Part shown: positions 16,338 through 25,933 of the stretch, piece after piece | Layout: every line of letters begins with the position of its first letter | Numbering within the stretch: the first letter of the stretch is position 1 | From: Leucobacter tardus | GTDB taxonomy: Bacteria > Actinomycetota > Actinomycetes > Actinomycetales > Microbacteriaceae | Direction of reading: 5' to 3' | Assembly (NCBI RefSeq): GCF_017583045.1 | Contig: NZ_JAGFBF010000005.1 | Location: 1,054,001 to 1,118,000, forward strand | Length of the DNA: 64,000 nt | The notes under the pieces: generated by a model | What the model saw: the letters and a program-made list of their open reading frames with translations, nothing else | Told to the model about the DNA's origin: nothing | Databases searched by the model: none | Made by a program: the position numbers and the translations under genes

Positions 16338-17887
16338 TGACCTCGCAGACCCACTCCGCTCCCCACCCGTCGATCCAGTTGAGCCGTCGCGGTCGCTGGG
16401 CCGCCGTCGCGGTGCTCGCGGCGAGCCTGCTCGTGATCATGATGGACATGACGATCCTGAACATCGCGATCCCCGACATGGCGGCCGAGCTCACGCCGAC
16501 GTCGACGCAGCAGCTCTGGATCGTCGACATCTACTCCCTCGTCCTCGCCGGCCTGCTGGTCTCGTGGGCGGCGATCGCCGACCGCTGGGGCCGGAAGCGC
16601 ATGCTCATGCTCGGCTATGCGCTCTTCGGTGGCGCCTCGCTGCTCGTGCTCTTCGCCGAGAGCGCTGAGGCCGTGATCGCGATCCGCGCCCTGCTCGGCG
16701 TCGGTGGCGCCATGATCATGCCCACTACGCTGTCGCTCATCCGCGTCATCTTCACCGACGCCAAAGAGCGCGCGACCGCGCTCAGCATCTGGGCCGCCGT
16801 ATCCGGGCTGGGTGCCGCGATCGGCCCGCTCGCGGGCGGCTTCCTGCTCGAGCACTTCTCGTGGCACGCGGCGTTCCTCATCAACGTGCCGCTCATGGTC
16901 GGCGCCCTGATCGCCGGGTTCCTCCTGCTCCCGGAGTCGCGGGTGCCGAACCCCGGTCGGTGGGACGCCCTCGCGGCACTGCTCTCGCTCGTCGGCATGA
17001 CCCTGCTTGTCTGGTCGATCAAGACCTTCGGCAAGGAGGCGACGCTCGCCGCCCCAGAAGCGTGGATCGCGCTCGCGGGCGCCGTCGTCACGCTCGGCTG
17101 GTTCGGGTTGCGCTGCGTCCGCAGCGATCACCCGCTGCTCGAGCTGCGACTCTTCAACAGCCGCCCGTTCTCCGCCGGCATGATCGCCGCGCTCGGCTCC
17201 ACCTTCGCGATGGTCGCCGCACTGCTGCTGCTCGCGCAGTGGATGCAGCTCGTCGACGGCGCCTCCCCGCTCGAGGCGGGACTCCGCCTCACGCCGATGG
17301 CGATCGCCAGCGCGGTCGCCTCCGTCTCCGCTCCCCCGCTCGCGCGCCTCATCGGCGCACGCGCGGTGGTGGCCGGCGGCGTCGGCGTCGCGGGCATCGG
17401 CATGATCACGATCGGCATCACGCCGGGCACGCTCGCGCTGCCCATCGTGCTCATCGCACTCGTGCTCATCGGCGCGGGGGCCGGATCACTCGCGATCGCC
17501 TCGGCGATGGTCATGGCGAACTCCCCCGAGGAGAAGGCCGGCAACGCGGGCGCACTCGAGGAGACCTCGTACGAGCTCGGAGCCGTGCTCGGCGTCGCGA
17601 TCCTGGGCAGCATCTCGGCGATCCTCTACCGCGCCGAGTTCGCGACGGGTACCGCATTCACCGGGCTGGATCCGGCGCTCGGACTCGAGGCGCAGGAGTC
17701 GCTCGGCGCGGCGATCGCCATCTCGGGCGAGGCGGGGCTTCCCGACCTCGCGACCGAAGCCGGTGTCGCCTTCACCCACTCCATGCAGACCACCGGGCTC
17801 ATCGGCGGCTCCCTCATGATCGCCGTCGCCGCCGTCGTGTTCTGCGTCACCCCGAAGGGCACGCAGGTGTCGGGCGGATCCCACTGA
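16334..17887 (+). CDS. DHA2-family MFS drug exporter (14 transmembrane helices)
   Basis: A 517-residue major facilitator of the EmrB/QacA/SmvA type. Motif D1 appears as VIMMDMTILNIAIPDM in helix 1. Motif A follows as ADRWGRKRML, and motif C as SGLGAAIGPLAGGFLLEHFSW. The proton-coupled family exports cationic biocides and drugs. It is cotranscribed with the TetR gene (4-base overlap) and followed 14 bases later by a small gene. A second ATG three bases downstream is an alternative start. Confidence 0.92.
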   Translation: MMTSQTHSAPHPSIQLSRRGRWAAVAVLAASLLVIMMDMTILNIAIPDMAAELTPTSTQQLWIVDIYSLVLAGLLVSWAAIADRWGRKRMLMLGYALFGGASLLVLFAESAEAVIAIRALLGVGGAMIMPTTLSLIRVIFTDAKERATALSIWAAVSGLGAAIGPLAGGFLLEHFSWHAAFLINVPLMVGALIAGFLLLPESRVPNPGRWDALAALLSLVGMTLLVWSIKTFGKEATLAAPEAWIALAGAVVTLGWFGLRCVRSDHPLLELRLFNSRPFSAGMIAALGSTFAMVAALLLLAQWMQLVDGASPLEAGLRLTPMAIASAVASVSAPPLARLIGARAVVAGGVGVAGIGMITIGITPGTLALPIVLIALVLIGAGAGSLAIASAMVMANSPEEKAGNAGALEETSYELGAVLGVAILGSISAILYRAEFATGTAFTGLDPALGLEAQESLGAAIAISGEAGLPDLATEAGVAFTHSMQTTGLIGGSLMIAVAAVVFCVTPKGTQVSGGSH

Positions 17888-17901
17888 GCGGAGGAGCACC
17901 C

Positions 17902-18450
17902 ATGTCAGAACACATCGACACCCGGCACACGGGCGTCGTCGGAACAGACGCCGCGGACCGAGCCGATGCGCTGCGCGCGCTCTCGCGCGTGCCCGTCTCG
18001 GTGTTCACCGAGAACTCCGCGCCCGAGCGCCCGTTCACGACGGTGCTCGTCTTCGCCGACGCGCCCGCGGAACTCTCGTGGCGGGACTGGTTCGCGGAGA
18101 TGAAGCAGACCGAGGAATCGTTCGATCGGATCCTGCCCCGGCTCGCCAACCCCGCGAAGCTCCTCGTGATCGGAACCTCCGCGGGGATCGGCGAACGCGA
18201 GCGCGCGGCGTCTCGGGAGTTCCTCTCCGACGTCACGACCGGCGTCGGCGCGTACGCGACGACCGAGTTCGGCCTGGATCTCAGCGTGAACGCCGTCGAA
18301 GTGCCCCCGGGCAGCGACGACCGGCTCCTGCTCGAACGCCTCGCGCGATTCGCCGAGCACGGACACGTCGCCGCCGACGGGCACGTACTCGCACGCGAAG
18401 AGATCGCGCACGACTCCGTCGCCGTCGCGATCGCGACCACGGAGATCTGA
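17902..18450 (+). CDS. Small SDR-like protein, probably degenerate
   Basis: A 182-residue protein translated from a GAGGAG ribosome site seven bases before its ATG, at the end of the TetR-exporter operon. No complete family match is evident. The order of segments recalls the middle and end of a short-chain dehydrogenase: LLVIGTSAGIG, then ATTEFGLDLSVNAVEVPPG where an SDR would have YxxxK and INxVxPG. The nucleotide-binding TGxxxGxG and the catalytic Tyr-Lys pair are absent. It may be a diverged, non-enzymatic SDR. Expression from the operon suggests it is still used. Confidence 0.6.
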   Translation: MSEHIDTRHTGVVGTDAADRADALRALSRVPVSVFTENSAPERPFTTVLVFADAPAELSWRDWFAEMKQTEESFDRILPRLANPAKLLVIGTSAGIGERERAASREFLSDVTTGVGAYATTEFGLDLSVNAVEVPPGSDDRLLLERLARFAEHGHVAADGHVLAREEIAHDSVAVAIATTEI

Positions 18451-18492
18451 CGCGATCTCACCGGGCTGCGCGGCGCGCGGCCGGGGCCCCGG

Positions 18493-19032
18493 TCAGCCGG
18501 CGTGCTCGGCCGGGGCCCCCTGATCCGCGTCGTACTTGAACCCGAGGTGGGAGTCCGCGAACCCGAGCCGGGTGTAGAAGCGGTGGGCGTCCGTGCGCGC
18601 GCCGTGCGAGGTCAGTTGCACGAGCGGTGCACCGGTCTCACGGATCGCGCGGTCCATCACCCAGCGCATCAGCGCGCCGCCGATGCCCGACGACCGCTCG
18701 GCACTCGACACTCGGACGGCTTCGACGAGCAATCGGCTCCGGCCGCGGTGACTCAGGCCGGGGATGACGGTCAGCTGCAGCATGCCCACCACGGCACCGG
18801 CCGAATCGAGCGCCACGATGAGCTCATTCCCGGGGCTGTCGGTGATCCGCTGCAGCGCCGCGGCGTAGATCGCCGCGTTCGCGTCGCTGATGCCATCGCC
18901 GCGACTGGTGCTGATGGCGTCGTCACCGAGCAGCCGCGTCACCGCCTCGAGGTCGTCTGAAGTCGCCCTGCGGATGTGGATGTCGGCCGCGCGAGCCTGC
19001 ACCGAGGTCGGAAGCTGCAGTTCATCGATCAC
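18493..19032 (-). CDS. GNAT-family N-acetyltransferase
   Basis: A 179-residue protein with the acetyl-CoA-binding core of the GNAT fold: VEAVRVSSAERSSGIGGALM (the R/Q-x-x-G-x-G/A region) and the C-terminal AHRFYTRLGF motif. N-terminal strand IHIRRATSDDLEAVTRLL is typical. The acceptor is unknown. It is convergent with the exporter operon and followed by an isolated membrane-protein gene on the other strand. Confidence 0.88.
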   Translation of the reverse strand: MIDELQLPTSVQARAADIHIRRATSDDLEAVTRLLGDDAISTSRGDGISDANAAIYAAALQRITDSPGNELIVALDSAGAVVGMLQLTVIPGLSHRGRSRLLVEAVRVSSAERSSGIGGALMRWVMDRAIRETGAPLVQLTSHGARTDAHRFYTRLGFADSHLGFKYDADQGAPAEHAG

Positions 19033-19204
19033 ACTGCATTCTCCCGCAGATCATCCGCTGGGTGAAGCGGCACTCAGGCACCGGGGTACTGATGGGAGCG
19101 CGGTACCGGGGTACCCACGGGTGCATACTCCGGTCTGACGACCGTGAACCCGGGCGAGCGTACCGTCGAAGACAACAACGAAATCGCTCAGAACGGAGAA
19201 CATC

Positions 19205-19576
19205 ATGAGCATGGCAGACGGCACCACCACCCCTATCACCGAGTCGGCCTCGGTCTACGTCCCCGATGAGAAGCTGTCGGACGAGCCGGTCGTCGCGCCC
19301 GGAGACCGCACCATCGCCGAACGCCGCGCTCGCGCGTTCTCGGTCACCAGCTTCATACTCGGCATCGTCTCGGTCGCCGCGGGCTGGACCTTCTTCGTGC
19401 CGATCGTCGGACTCGTCCTCGGTCTCGTCGCACTGAAGAAGCCGACCGTCGACCGCACCCTCACCATCTGGGGCATCGTGCTGAACGGCGTCATGCTCGC
19501 ACTCTTCGCGCTCGCCGCGATCGCGATCATGTTCTTCATCGGCGCGGGCCTCGCCATGGTGCCGTTCGCAGCGTAG
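19205..19576 (+). CDS. Small DUF4190-like membrane protein
   Basis: A 123-residue protein with a polar N-terminus of about 45 residues and two transmembrane helices (FSVTSFILGIVSVAAGWTFF to VLGLVALKK, and TIWGIVLNGVMLALFALAAI to IMFFIGAGLAM). The G/A-rich helices and the ILGIVS...LGxxALKK spacing resemble DUF4190 proteins. GGAG precedes the start. It is monocistronic, with its own terminator. Function unknown. Confidence 0.75.
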   Translation: MSMADGTTTPITESASVYVPDEKLSDEPVVAPGDRTIAERRARAFSVTSFILGIVSVAAGWTFFVPIVGLVLGLVALKKPTVDRTLTIWGIVLNGVMLALFALAAIAIMFFIGAGLAMVPFAA

Positions 19577-19614
19577 CGGGAGGCGAACAGCAGGGGGGCT
19601 CCCCCGGCCGAGCA

Positions 19615-19653
19615 CGGCGGAGTGACCCGGGGTCTCCTCGGGTCACTCCGCCG
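19615..19653. terminator. Bidirectional terminator between convergent genes
   Basis: A perfect 15-bp stem CGGCGGAGTGACCCG (19615-19629) pairs with 19639-19653 around a 9-base loop. It lies between the plus-strand DUF4190-like gene and the minus-strand gene ending at 19658, so it can serve both. Confidence 0.8.
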
Positions 19654-19657
19654 TTCG

Positions 19658-20818
19658 CTATTGCGTTTCGAGCGTCGCTCCGTCGGCGGGCGCCGTGAAG
19701 AAGGTGCTGCCGTAGTCGTCGCCGATACTGAAGACGATCTGCGGTGGTCCGGTCGGGTACGTGAAGGTCGGGCTGTCGATATCATCGTCGGTGGATCGGG
19801 TGATCGATGCGCTCGCGTCACCGACGGGGATGTCCACGCGGTCAGCCCCCTCCTGCATCAACGGCCAGACGCGGTCGAGTGCCACGTCGGACCACGCGAA
19901 CTGCTCCTCGGCGAAGTCCGGCTGAATGGTCGCCGCACCGTCAGCGGAGACCCGGCCCCCGCGGTAGGTCCACCGGTCGGTCTTCGTGTCCCCCGCGGTC
20001 ACGGGTGCTCCGACGATGACGAAGTCCTCCGCGACGACGATCGACGTCACCCGGTCGTGCCCGATCTCCGCCTCGAGTGCGCGCTGCGCATCGGCGAGGA
20101 ACTCCGGTTGACGCAGGTCGGCCCGCAACTGGCCGCTCTGCACCGCCGCGACGGACTGGGCGACCGCCTGCCGATACGGCCAGATCACGACCGCAGCCGC
20201 GACGATCGCGATGACCGCGTAGAGCACGAAGCGCAGCGGACGCCCCGACCTGCTGACACCGAGCAGCGGTCCTTTCCGCTTCCCATTGACGATGCGCGTG
20301 TGGGGCACTGCGGGAACGAACGGCACCGTCGCGCGCGGCGGCACCGTGAGACCGGCACGGTCGCCCGGTGGCAGCGCGTCCGAGTCGACGAATGCGATTT
20401 CGGGTCCGCCCTCGAGCAGGATGGCGACCTCGCGCTCGAGGCCCGGCTGGAACGTCGGGATCGCCGTCACCGGCACCACGGTGCGCATCGTGCTCGCGAA
20501 CGCAGACCCGCGCCGCGGCTGCACCGTGAGGTCGAGCTCGCAGAGCGGCTGATCGTTGATCTGCGTACCGGTCTGTCGCAGCGCGTCGATGCGGGCGAGA
20601 CCGACGCGCCCCGCCGACTGCGCCGCCTGGACGGCTTCGGGCGACGCCCCGGCAGCGCTGCTCAGGGAGCCGCCGACGCGCGTGAGCACTGTCGCGACGA
20701 TGACGACGGGGAGCGCGATGCTCGCCACGACAGTGCCGGCCCCCGGTGGACCGACGAGGGTCACGACCACTCCCCCGATGAGCGCACCGAGAGCCGCGAA
20801 AACGATCAGACGAAGCAT
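19658..20818 (-). CDS. Membrane protein of unknown function
   Basis: A 386-residue protein with two N-terminal helices (LIVFAALGALIGGVVVTLV and TVVASIALPVVIVATVL). A cytosolic-looking region of about 150 residues carries LCELDLTVQPRRGSAF and a conserved-looking VPVTAIPTFQPG segment. A third helix (FVLYAVIAIVAAAVVIWPY) precedes a C-terminal domain with beta-rich YPTGPPQIVFSIGDDYG. The pattern (a buried linker domain, then a membrane helix and an outside domain) is seen in many unnamed actinobacterial membrane proteins. I do not recognise it. It is monocistronic. Confidence 0.65.
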   Translation of the reverse strand: MLRLIVFAALGALIGGVVVTLVGPPGAGTVVASIALPVVIVATVLTRVGGSLSSAAGASPEAVQAAQSAGRVGLARIDALRQTGTQINDQPLCELDLTVQPRRGSAFASTMRTVVPVTAIPTFQPGLEREVAILLEGGPEIAFVDSDALPPGDRAGLTVPPRATVPFVPAVPHTRIVNGKRKGPLLGVSRSGRPLRFVLYAVIAIVAAAVVIWPYRQAVAQSVAAVQSGQLRADLRQPEFLADAQRALEAEIGHDRVTSIVVAEDFVIVGAPVTAGDTKTDRWTYRGGRVSADGAATIQPDFAEEQFAWSDVALDRVWPLMQEGADRVDIPVGDASASITRSTDDDIDSPTFTYPTGPPQIVFSIGDDYGSTFFTAPADGATLETQ

Positions 20819-20853
20819 GGAATCCAGTCTATCGAGCGCGCGACACCCGTCCG

Positions 20854-21285
20854 TCAGCGACGCCGCGTCATGAACACGTCGACGCCGTCATCGGAGTCCT
20901 CGATGAAGCCGTGGCGGGTGTACAAACGCTGCGCCGCACTCCCGTGCAGCACGTTGAGGCGCGTATCCCCGAGGTGCGGCACATCGAGCACGGCGCGCAG
21001 CACCGCTCCCCCGACGCCACGCCCCTGAGTTTCGGGCGACAGGTAGAAGTGCTCGATCCAGCGCACGCCGTCTTCGTCGACGCGCACCGTGATCGATCCA
21101 GCGTCGACGCCGTCGACCACGATGATGCGCGTCAGTTCCGGCAGGAACGCCAGCCGCATGCGGTCGCGCACGCGGTGCGCGTCGAACCGACCGAGCCGTT
21201 CGAGGTCGGGACGCAGCACGACGGCGCGCAGCTCGACGAGCCACTCGAGGTCCGCTGCGATGCTCGGTCGCAGATCCACCATCAT
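20854..21285 (-). CDS. GNAT-family N-acetyltransferase
   Basis: A 143-residue single-domain GNAT protein: acetyl-CoA loop LSPETQGRGVGGAVLRAVL (Q-x-x-G-x-G) and C-terminal AAQRLYTRHGFIEDSDD. The ATG at 21285 overlaps the stop of the CPBP protease gene as ATGA, which fixes the start and shows they are cotranscribed. Acceptor unknown. Confidence 0.88.
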   Translation of the reverse strand: MMVDLRPSIAADLEWLVELRAVVLRPDLERLGRFDAHRVRDRMRLAFLPELTRIIVVDGVDAGSITVRVDEDGVRWIEHFYLSPETQGRGVGGAVLRAVLDVPHLGDTRLNVLHGSAAQRLYTRHGFIEDSDDGVDVFMTRRR

Positions 21286-22148
21286 CCGGTGAACGGGAAG
21301 ACGTCGAACAGATGCGGATTGTGGGCGTGCACGATCACCCCGAACACCACGGCGTCGAACAGCAGGTGCACCGTGACGACGTACCAGAGCGACCGGGTCC
21401 GCGCGAAGATCAAACCCTGCGCGAGCGCGAACGGGATCGTCAGGATCGGGCCCCACGCCCGGTACCCGAGCTCCCAGAGGAACGAGACGAACACGATGGC
21501 CTGCAGCGCGTTCGCGGTCCAGAACGGGAAGTGCCGACGCAGCAGGGCGAACACCGTGCAGATGAAGAACAGCTCGTCCCAGATGCCGACCGCACCGACG
21601 CCGACGAAGAGGCGCAGGATCAGGTCGAGCGTGGTGACCTCCGGCCAGTTCTCGTACACGCCTGAGCTGATGAAGTAGAACGGCAGGATCAGCCACGCCA
21701 GCACGATGACCGCGACGAGCCAGATCCACTGCGCAAGGGTCCATCGTCCGCCCCCGCGCCACGGGAACGCCGTCGCTCGGTCGCGATACACGAACCGCGA
21801 GACGACATACGGCACCGCGACGGCACCGCCGAGCGCGAGCGTGAACCGCAGCATCGCCAGATTGTCGAGTTCGGCCGCGAGCGGGATGAGCCGGACGATG
21901 CCGAGTCCCATCACGATGAGCGAGAGGTCGCGCAGCAGCGACGGCGGAGGCGGCGCCGTCGTCGGCTGCGGCCCGGTGCCTCGACGACGCTCCACCGCCC
22001 AGGCGAGCGCCAGCCCGGCGGCGGCGAGCGCGATCCCGAGCCACACGATCTCGAGCACGAAGAACGCGGGGGCGATGAGGCAGATGGCGAGTGCGGCGGC
22101 GACGCCGAGCGAGCCGACCTGCGGGCGGGTGTCCGTTCGGCTGCTCAT
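21282..22148 (-). CDS. CPBP-family intramembrane protease (CAAX protease-like)
   Basis: A 288-residue protein with about eight membrane helices and the CPBP (Abi) motifs in altered form. Motif 1 is WDELFFICTVFALLRR, where EExxxR is usual, and motif 3 is HLLFDAVVF (HxxxD). The first glutamate is replaced by aspartate and the arginine is missing, so activity is uncertain. It is divergent from the UvrA-like gene and coupled to the GNAT downstream. Confidence 0.75.
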   Translation of the reverse strand: MSSRTDTRPQVGSLGVAAALAICLIAPAFFVLEIVWLGIALAAAGLALAWAVERRRGTGPQPTTAPPPPSLLRDLSLIVMGLGIVRLIPLAAELDNLAMLRFTLALGGAVAVPYVVSRFVYRDRATAFPWRGGGRWTLAQWIWLVAVIVLAWLILPFYFISSGVYENWPEVTTLDLILRLFVGVGAVGIWDELFFICTVFALLRRHFPFWTANALQAIVFVSFLWELGYRAWGPILTIPFALAQGLIFARTRSLWYVVTVHLLFDAVVFGVIVHAHNPHLFDVFPFTG

Positions 22149-22245
22149 CTCTTCAGGGTACCGACTCCCCGGTCCCCGCGACCCGAATCGCGAGATCACG
22201 ATCCCCGGGGTTCGGATGTCGGCATTCCGCATTACTCTGTTCAGC

Positions 22246-24612
22246 ATGAGCGATGAGCACAGTGCAGTCCATCCCGCAGACGGCCACACGACGATCGTGG
22301 TCTCGGGCGCGCGCGCGCACAATTTGAAAGACATCAGCGTCGAGATCCCGAAGCGACGGCTCACCGTGTTCACCGGCGTGTCCGGCTCGGGCAAGAGCTC
22401 CCTCGTGTTCAGCACGATCGCCGCGGAGTCGCAGCGGCTCATCAATGAAACCTACAGCGCGTTCCTCCAGGGGTTCATGCCGTCGCAGAGCCGGCCGGAT
22501 GTCGATGTACTCGAAGGACTGACGACCGCGATCATCGTCGATCAAGAGCGCATGGGTGCGAATCCTCGCTCCACCGTCGGCACGGCGACCGACGTGAACG
22601 CGATGCTGCGCATCGTGTTCTCGCGCATCGGCGACCCGCATGTCGGCCCACCGAACGCGTTCTCGTTCAACACGGCGTCGATCTCGGGGGCGGGTGCCGT
22701 GCAGTTCGAGAAGGACGGCAAGGTGGTAAAGGAGCGACGCGACTTCGCGATTCTCGGCGGCATGTGCCCGAAGTGCGAGGGCCGCGGCACCGTCTCCGAC
22801 TTCGATCTCGACGAGCTCTACGATGCCGACAAGACTCTGACCGAGGGCGCGCTGAAGGTCCCCGGGTTCAGCATGGACGGCTGGTACGGACGCATTTTCG
22901 GGGCGCTGCTGCCGATGGACACACCGATTCGCGATTTCACCGAGCAGCAGCTCAACGACCTGCTGTACAAGGAACCGACGAAGGTGAAGATCGAGGGCTC
23001 CAATCTGACCTACGAGGGGCTGATCCCGCGCGTCCAGAAGTCGATGCTGTCGAAGGATCGGGAGGCGATGCAGAAGCACATCCGGGCCTTCGTGGATCGC
23101 GCGATCGTCTTCACCTCGTGCCCCGCGTGCGACGGCACGCGCCTGAACGAGTCGGCCCGTTCGGCGCAGGTCAACGGTCTGAACATCGCCGAGGCGAGCG
23201 CGTTGCAGATCACCGATCTCGCCGAGTGGGTGCGCGGCATCGACGACCCCGGCCTCGCTCCCCTCATCGCGAACCTGTCGCACACGCTCGATTCCTTCGT
23301 GCAGATCGGGCTCGGGTATCTGAGCCTCGACCGCCCGTCCGGCAGCCTGTCGGGCGGCGAATCGCAGCGCACCAAGATGATCAAGCACCTCGGGTCGTCG
23401 ATCACGGATGCGACGTACGTGTTCGATGAGCCGTCGATCGGCCTGCACCCGCACGACATCCAGAACATGAACGAACTCCTCCTGCGGCTGCGCGACAAAG
23501 GCAACACGGTGCTCGTCGTCGAGCACAAGCCCGAGATGATCGGGATCGCCGACCACGTCATCGACCTCGGCCCCCTCGCGGGCTCGGCGGGCGGCGAGGT
23601 GTGCTTCACCGGGACCGTGGACGGCCTCCGCTCGAGCGGCACGCTGACCGGACGGCACCTCGATGACCGCGCGTCGCTGAAGGACACCGTCCGTGAAGCG
23701 ACCGGATCGATCGAGGTGCGCGGCGCCGACCAGCACAACCTGCAGGGTGTCGACGTCGATGTGCCGCTCGGGGTGCTCACCGTCATCACGGGCGTCGCCG
23801 GGTCGGGCAAGAGCTCGCTCATCCACGGGAACGTCTCGACGCGTGACGGCGTCGTCGCCGTTGATCAGGGGGCGATTCGCGGATCGCGCCGGTCCAACCC
23901 CGCGACGTACACCGGGCTGCTCGACCCGGTGCGCACGGCGTTCGCGAAGGCGAACGGCGTGAAGCCGGCCCTGTTCAGCGCGAACTCGGAGGGCGCGTGC
24001 CCCGAGTGCAAGGGAGCCGGGGTCATCTACACCGAGCTCGGCGTCATGGCGACGGTCGAATCCACCTGCCCCGTGTGCGAGGGGCGACGGTTCAACGACG
24101 CGGTGCTCGAGTACACCCTCGGCGAGCTGAGCATCGCCGATGTGCTCGAACTCTCGATGAGCGAGGCGCGCGACTTCTTCGCCTCGGCCGAAGCGAGGGT
24201 AACGAAAGCGGTGAAGATCCTCGACAAGCTCGTCGATGTCGGCATCGGCTACATCAAGCTCGGTCAGCCGCTCTCCACCCTGTCGGGCGGCGAGCGCCAG
24301 CGGCTGAAGCTCGCGATCCACATGATCGAAGACGCCGACACGTACGTGCTCGACGAGCCGACCACCGGGCTGCACCTCGCCGATGTGCAGCACCTGCTGG
24401 CCCTCCTCGACCGACTGGTCGACGCCGGCAAGTCGGTGATCGTCATCGAGCATCATCAAGCCGTGATGGCTCATGCCGACTGGATCATCGACCTCGGACC
24501 GGGAGCCGGTCAGCAGGGCGGCCGTGTCGTGTTCGCGGGCACACCGTCCGATCTGGTCGCTGAGCAGTCGACGCTCACTGGCGAGCACCTGGCGGCGTAC
24601 GTGGGCGCGTAA
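22246..24612 (+). CDS. UvrA-like ABC ATPase (drug-resistance/UvrA paralogue type)
   Basis: A 788-residue protein with two complete ABC ATPase halves. Walker A is GVSGSGKSS (about 44) and GVAGSGKSS (about 516). The signatures are LSGGESQRTK (about 367) and LSGGERQRLK (about 679). Zinc-finger cysteine pairs lie near 173 (CPKCEGRG), 292 (CPAC) and 585-611 (CPECKG, CPVCEG). True UvrA is about 940-970 residues and has a UvrB-binding insert after the first Walker motif. Here that part is missing, as in class III UvrA paralogues such as DrrC, linked to DNA-intercalator resistance. It stands alone, without uvrB or uvrC. Confidence 0.9.
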   Translation: MSDEHSAVHPADGHTTIVVSGARAHNLKDISVEIPKRRLTVFTGVSGSGKSSLVFSTIAAESQRLINETYSAFLQGFMPSQSRPDVDVLEGLTTAIIVDQERMGANPRSTVGTATDVNAMLRIVFSRIGDPHVGPPNAFSFNTASISGAGAVQFEKDGKVVKERRDFAILGGMCPKCEGRGTVSDFDLDELYDADKTLTEGALKVPGFSMDGWYGRIFGALLPMDTPIRDFTEQQLNDLLYKEPTKVKIEGSNLTYEGLIPRVQKSMLSKDREAMQKHIRAFVDRAIVFTSCPACDGTRLNESARSAQVNGLNIAEASALQITDLAEWVRGIDDPGLAPLIANLSHTLDSFVQIGLGYLSLDRPSGSLSGGESQRTKMIKHLGSSITDATYVFDEPSIGLHPHDIQNMNELLLRLRDKGNTVLVVEHKPEMIGIADHVIDLGPLAGSAGGEVCFTGTVDGLRSSGTLTGRHLDDRASLKDTVREATGSIEVRGADQHNLQGVDVDVPLGVLTVITGVAGSGKSSLIHGNVSTRDGVVAVDQGAIRGSRRSNPATYTGLLDPVRTAFAKANGVKPALFSANSEGACPECKGAGVIYTELGVMATVESTCPVCEGRRFNDAVLEYTLGELSIADVLELSMSEARDFFASAEARVTKAVKILDKLVDVGIGYIKLGQPLSTLSGGERQRLKLAIHMIEDADTYVLDEPTTGLHLADVQHLLALLDRLVDAGKSVIVIEHHQAVMAHADWIIDLGPGAGQQGGRVVFAGTPSDLVAEQSTLTGEHLAAYVGA

Positions 24613-24701
24613 GGCGGAGAGTCACCCGACGCCGAACGGCCGCCATCAGTTCGCGGTTGTCGGCCGAGCGCGACCGTCGTTTCACACGTCGGCGCAGCGG
24701 A

Positions 24702-25853
24702 TCACGCCGTCACGACCTCCGGTGACCCGGTACCGCCTTCGTGTCCCATCTCGTCGGCGAGACGGTTCGCCTCGGCGATGAGCGTCGGCACGATCTCGGC
24801 CTCGGGCACCGTCTTGATGACCTCACCCTTGACGAAGATCTGACCCTTACCGTTGCCCGAGGCGACGCCGAGGTCGGCCTCGCGCGCTTCACCCGGACCG
24901 TTCACGACGCAGCCCATGACCGCGACGCGGAGGGGCACGCTCATGCCTTCGAGGCCGGCGGTGACCTGATCTGCGAGCGTGTAGACGTCGACCTGGGCAC
25001 GGCCGCAGGACGGGCACGAGACGATTTCGAGCTTGCGCTCGCGCAAGTTCAGCGACTGCAGAATCTGCAAGCCGACCTTCACCTCCTCGACCGGCGGGGC
25101 CGACAGCGAGACGCGGATGGTGTCGCCGATGCCCTCCGAGAGGAGCACCCCGAACGCAGTCGCGCTCTTGATGGTGCCCTGGAACGCCGGACCCGCCTCG
25201 GTCACACCGAGGTGCAGCGGCCAGTCGCCGCGCTCCGCGAGCTGTCGGTACGCCTTCACCATGACGATGGGATCGTTGTGCTTCACCGAGATCTTGAAGT
25301 CGTGGAAGTCGTGCTCCTCGAAGAGCGACGCCTCCCACACGGCGCTCTCCACCAGGGCTTCCGGCGTGGCCTTGCCGTACTTCTGGAGGAGGCGCGGGTC
25401 GAGCGAACCGGCGTTCACGCCGATGCGCAGCGAGACGCCCGCGGCCTTGGCGCGCTTCGCGATCTCACCGACCTGGTCGTCGAACTTGCGAATGTTGCCG
25501 GGGTTCACACGAACGGCGGCACACCCCGCGTCGATCGCGGCGTAGACGTAGTTCGGCTGGAAATGGATGTCGGCGATAACCGGGATCTGGCTCTTCTTCG
25601 CGATGATAGGCAAGGCCTCGGCGTCGTCGCGACTCGGGCAGGCCACCCGAACGATGTCGCAGCCCGAGGCTGTGAGCTCGGCGATCTGCTGCAGCGTCGC
25701 GTTGATGTCCGTCGTCGGCGTCGTCGTCATGGATTGCACCGACACGGGGGCGGTACCGCCCACCTTCACCGTGCCGACCTGAATCTCACGGGACTTGCGT
25801 CGCGGAGCGAGCACCTCTGGAACCTTGGGCATTCCCAAATTGATAGCAGCCAC
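24702..25853 (-). CDS. ispG: 4-hydroxy-3-methylbut-2-en-1-yl diphosphate synthase IspG
   Basis: IspG is the [4Fe-4S] enzyme of the MEP isoprenoid pathway that converts MEcPP to HMBPP. The protein starts [21 protein letters not shown] and contains [19 protein letters not shown], the TIM-barrel segment [17 protein letters not shown], and the cluster cysteines in [13 protein letters not shown] and [11 protein letters not shown]. 383 residues is normal. The GTG at 25853 is chosen because the [10 protein letters not shown] extension looks homologous to related proteins; no clear ribosome site is visible, and the ATG at 25832 is possible. A VanY-like gene separates it from the protease and dxr genes. 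Confidence 0.95.
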   Translation of the reverse strand: MAAINLGMPKVPEVLAPRRKSREIQVGTVKVGGTAPVSVQSMTTTPTTDINATLQQIAELTASGCDIVRVACPSRDDAEALPIIAKKSQIPVIADIHFQPNYVYAAIDAGCAAVRVNPGNIRKFDDQVGEIAKRAKAAGVSLRIGVNAGSLDPRLLQKYGKATPEALVESAVWEASLFEEHDFHDFKISVKHNDPIVMVKAYRQLAERGDWPLHLGVTEAGPAFQGTIKSATAFGVLLSEGIGDTIRVSLSAPPVEEVKVGLQILQSLNLRERKLEIVSCPSCGRAQVDVYTLADQVTAGLEGMSVPLRVAVMGCVVNGPGEAREADLGVASGNGKGQIFVKGEVIKTVPEAEIVPTLIAEANRLADEMGHEGGTGSPEVVTA

Positions 25854-25933
25854 GACGACGAGTGTAGTCGCCGCTCCTGTGACGGGCCCCGAGTACACTG
25901 TGAGCGGAGTACGCACGCGAAGGGAACTGTCGG

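Noticed and set aside
18479-18520. Repeated GGCCGGGGCCCC near the convergent gene ends
   Set aside because: One copy is inside the GNAT reading frame and the palindromic core is too short to call a terminator with confidence.
22153-24588. Long minus-strand open frame opposite the UvrA-like gene
   Set aside because: Antisense shadow caused by high-GC codon bias; the plus strand has all ATPase motifs.
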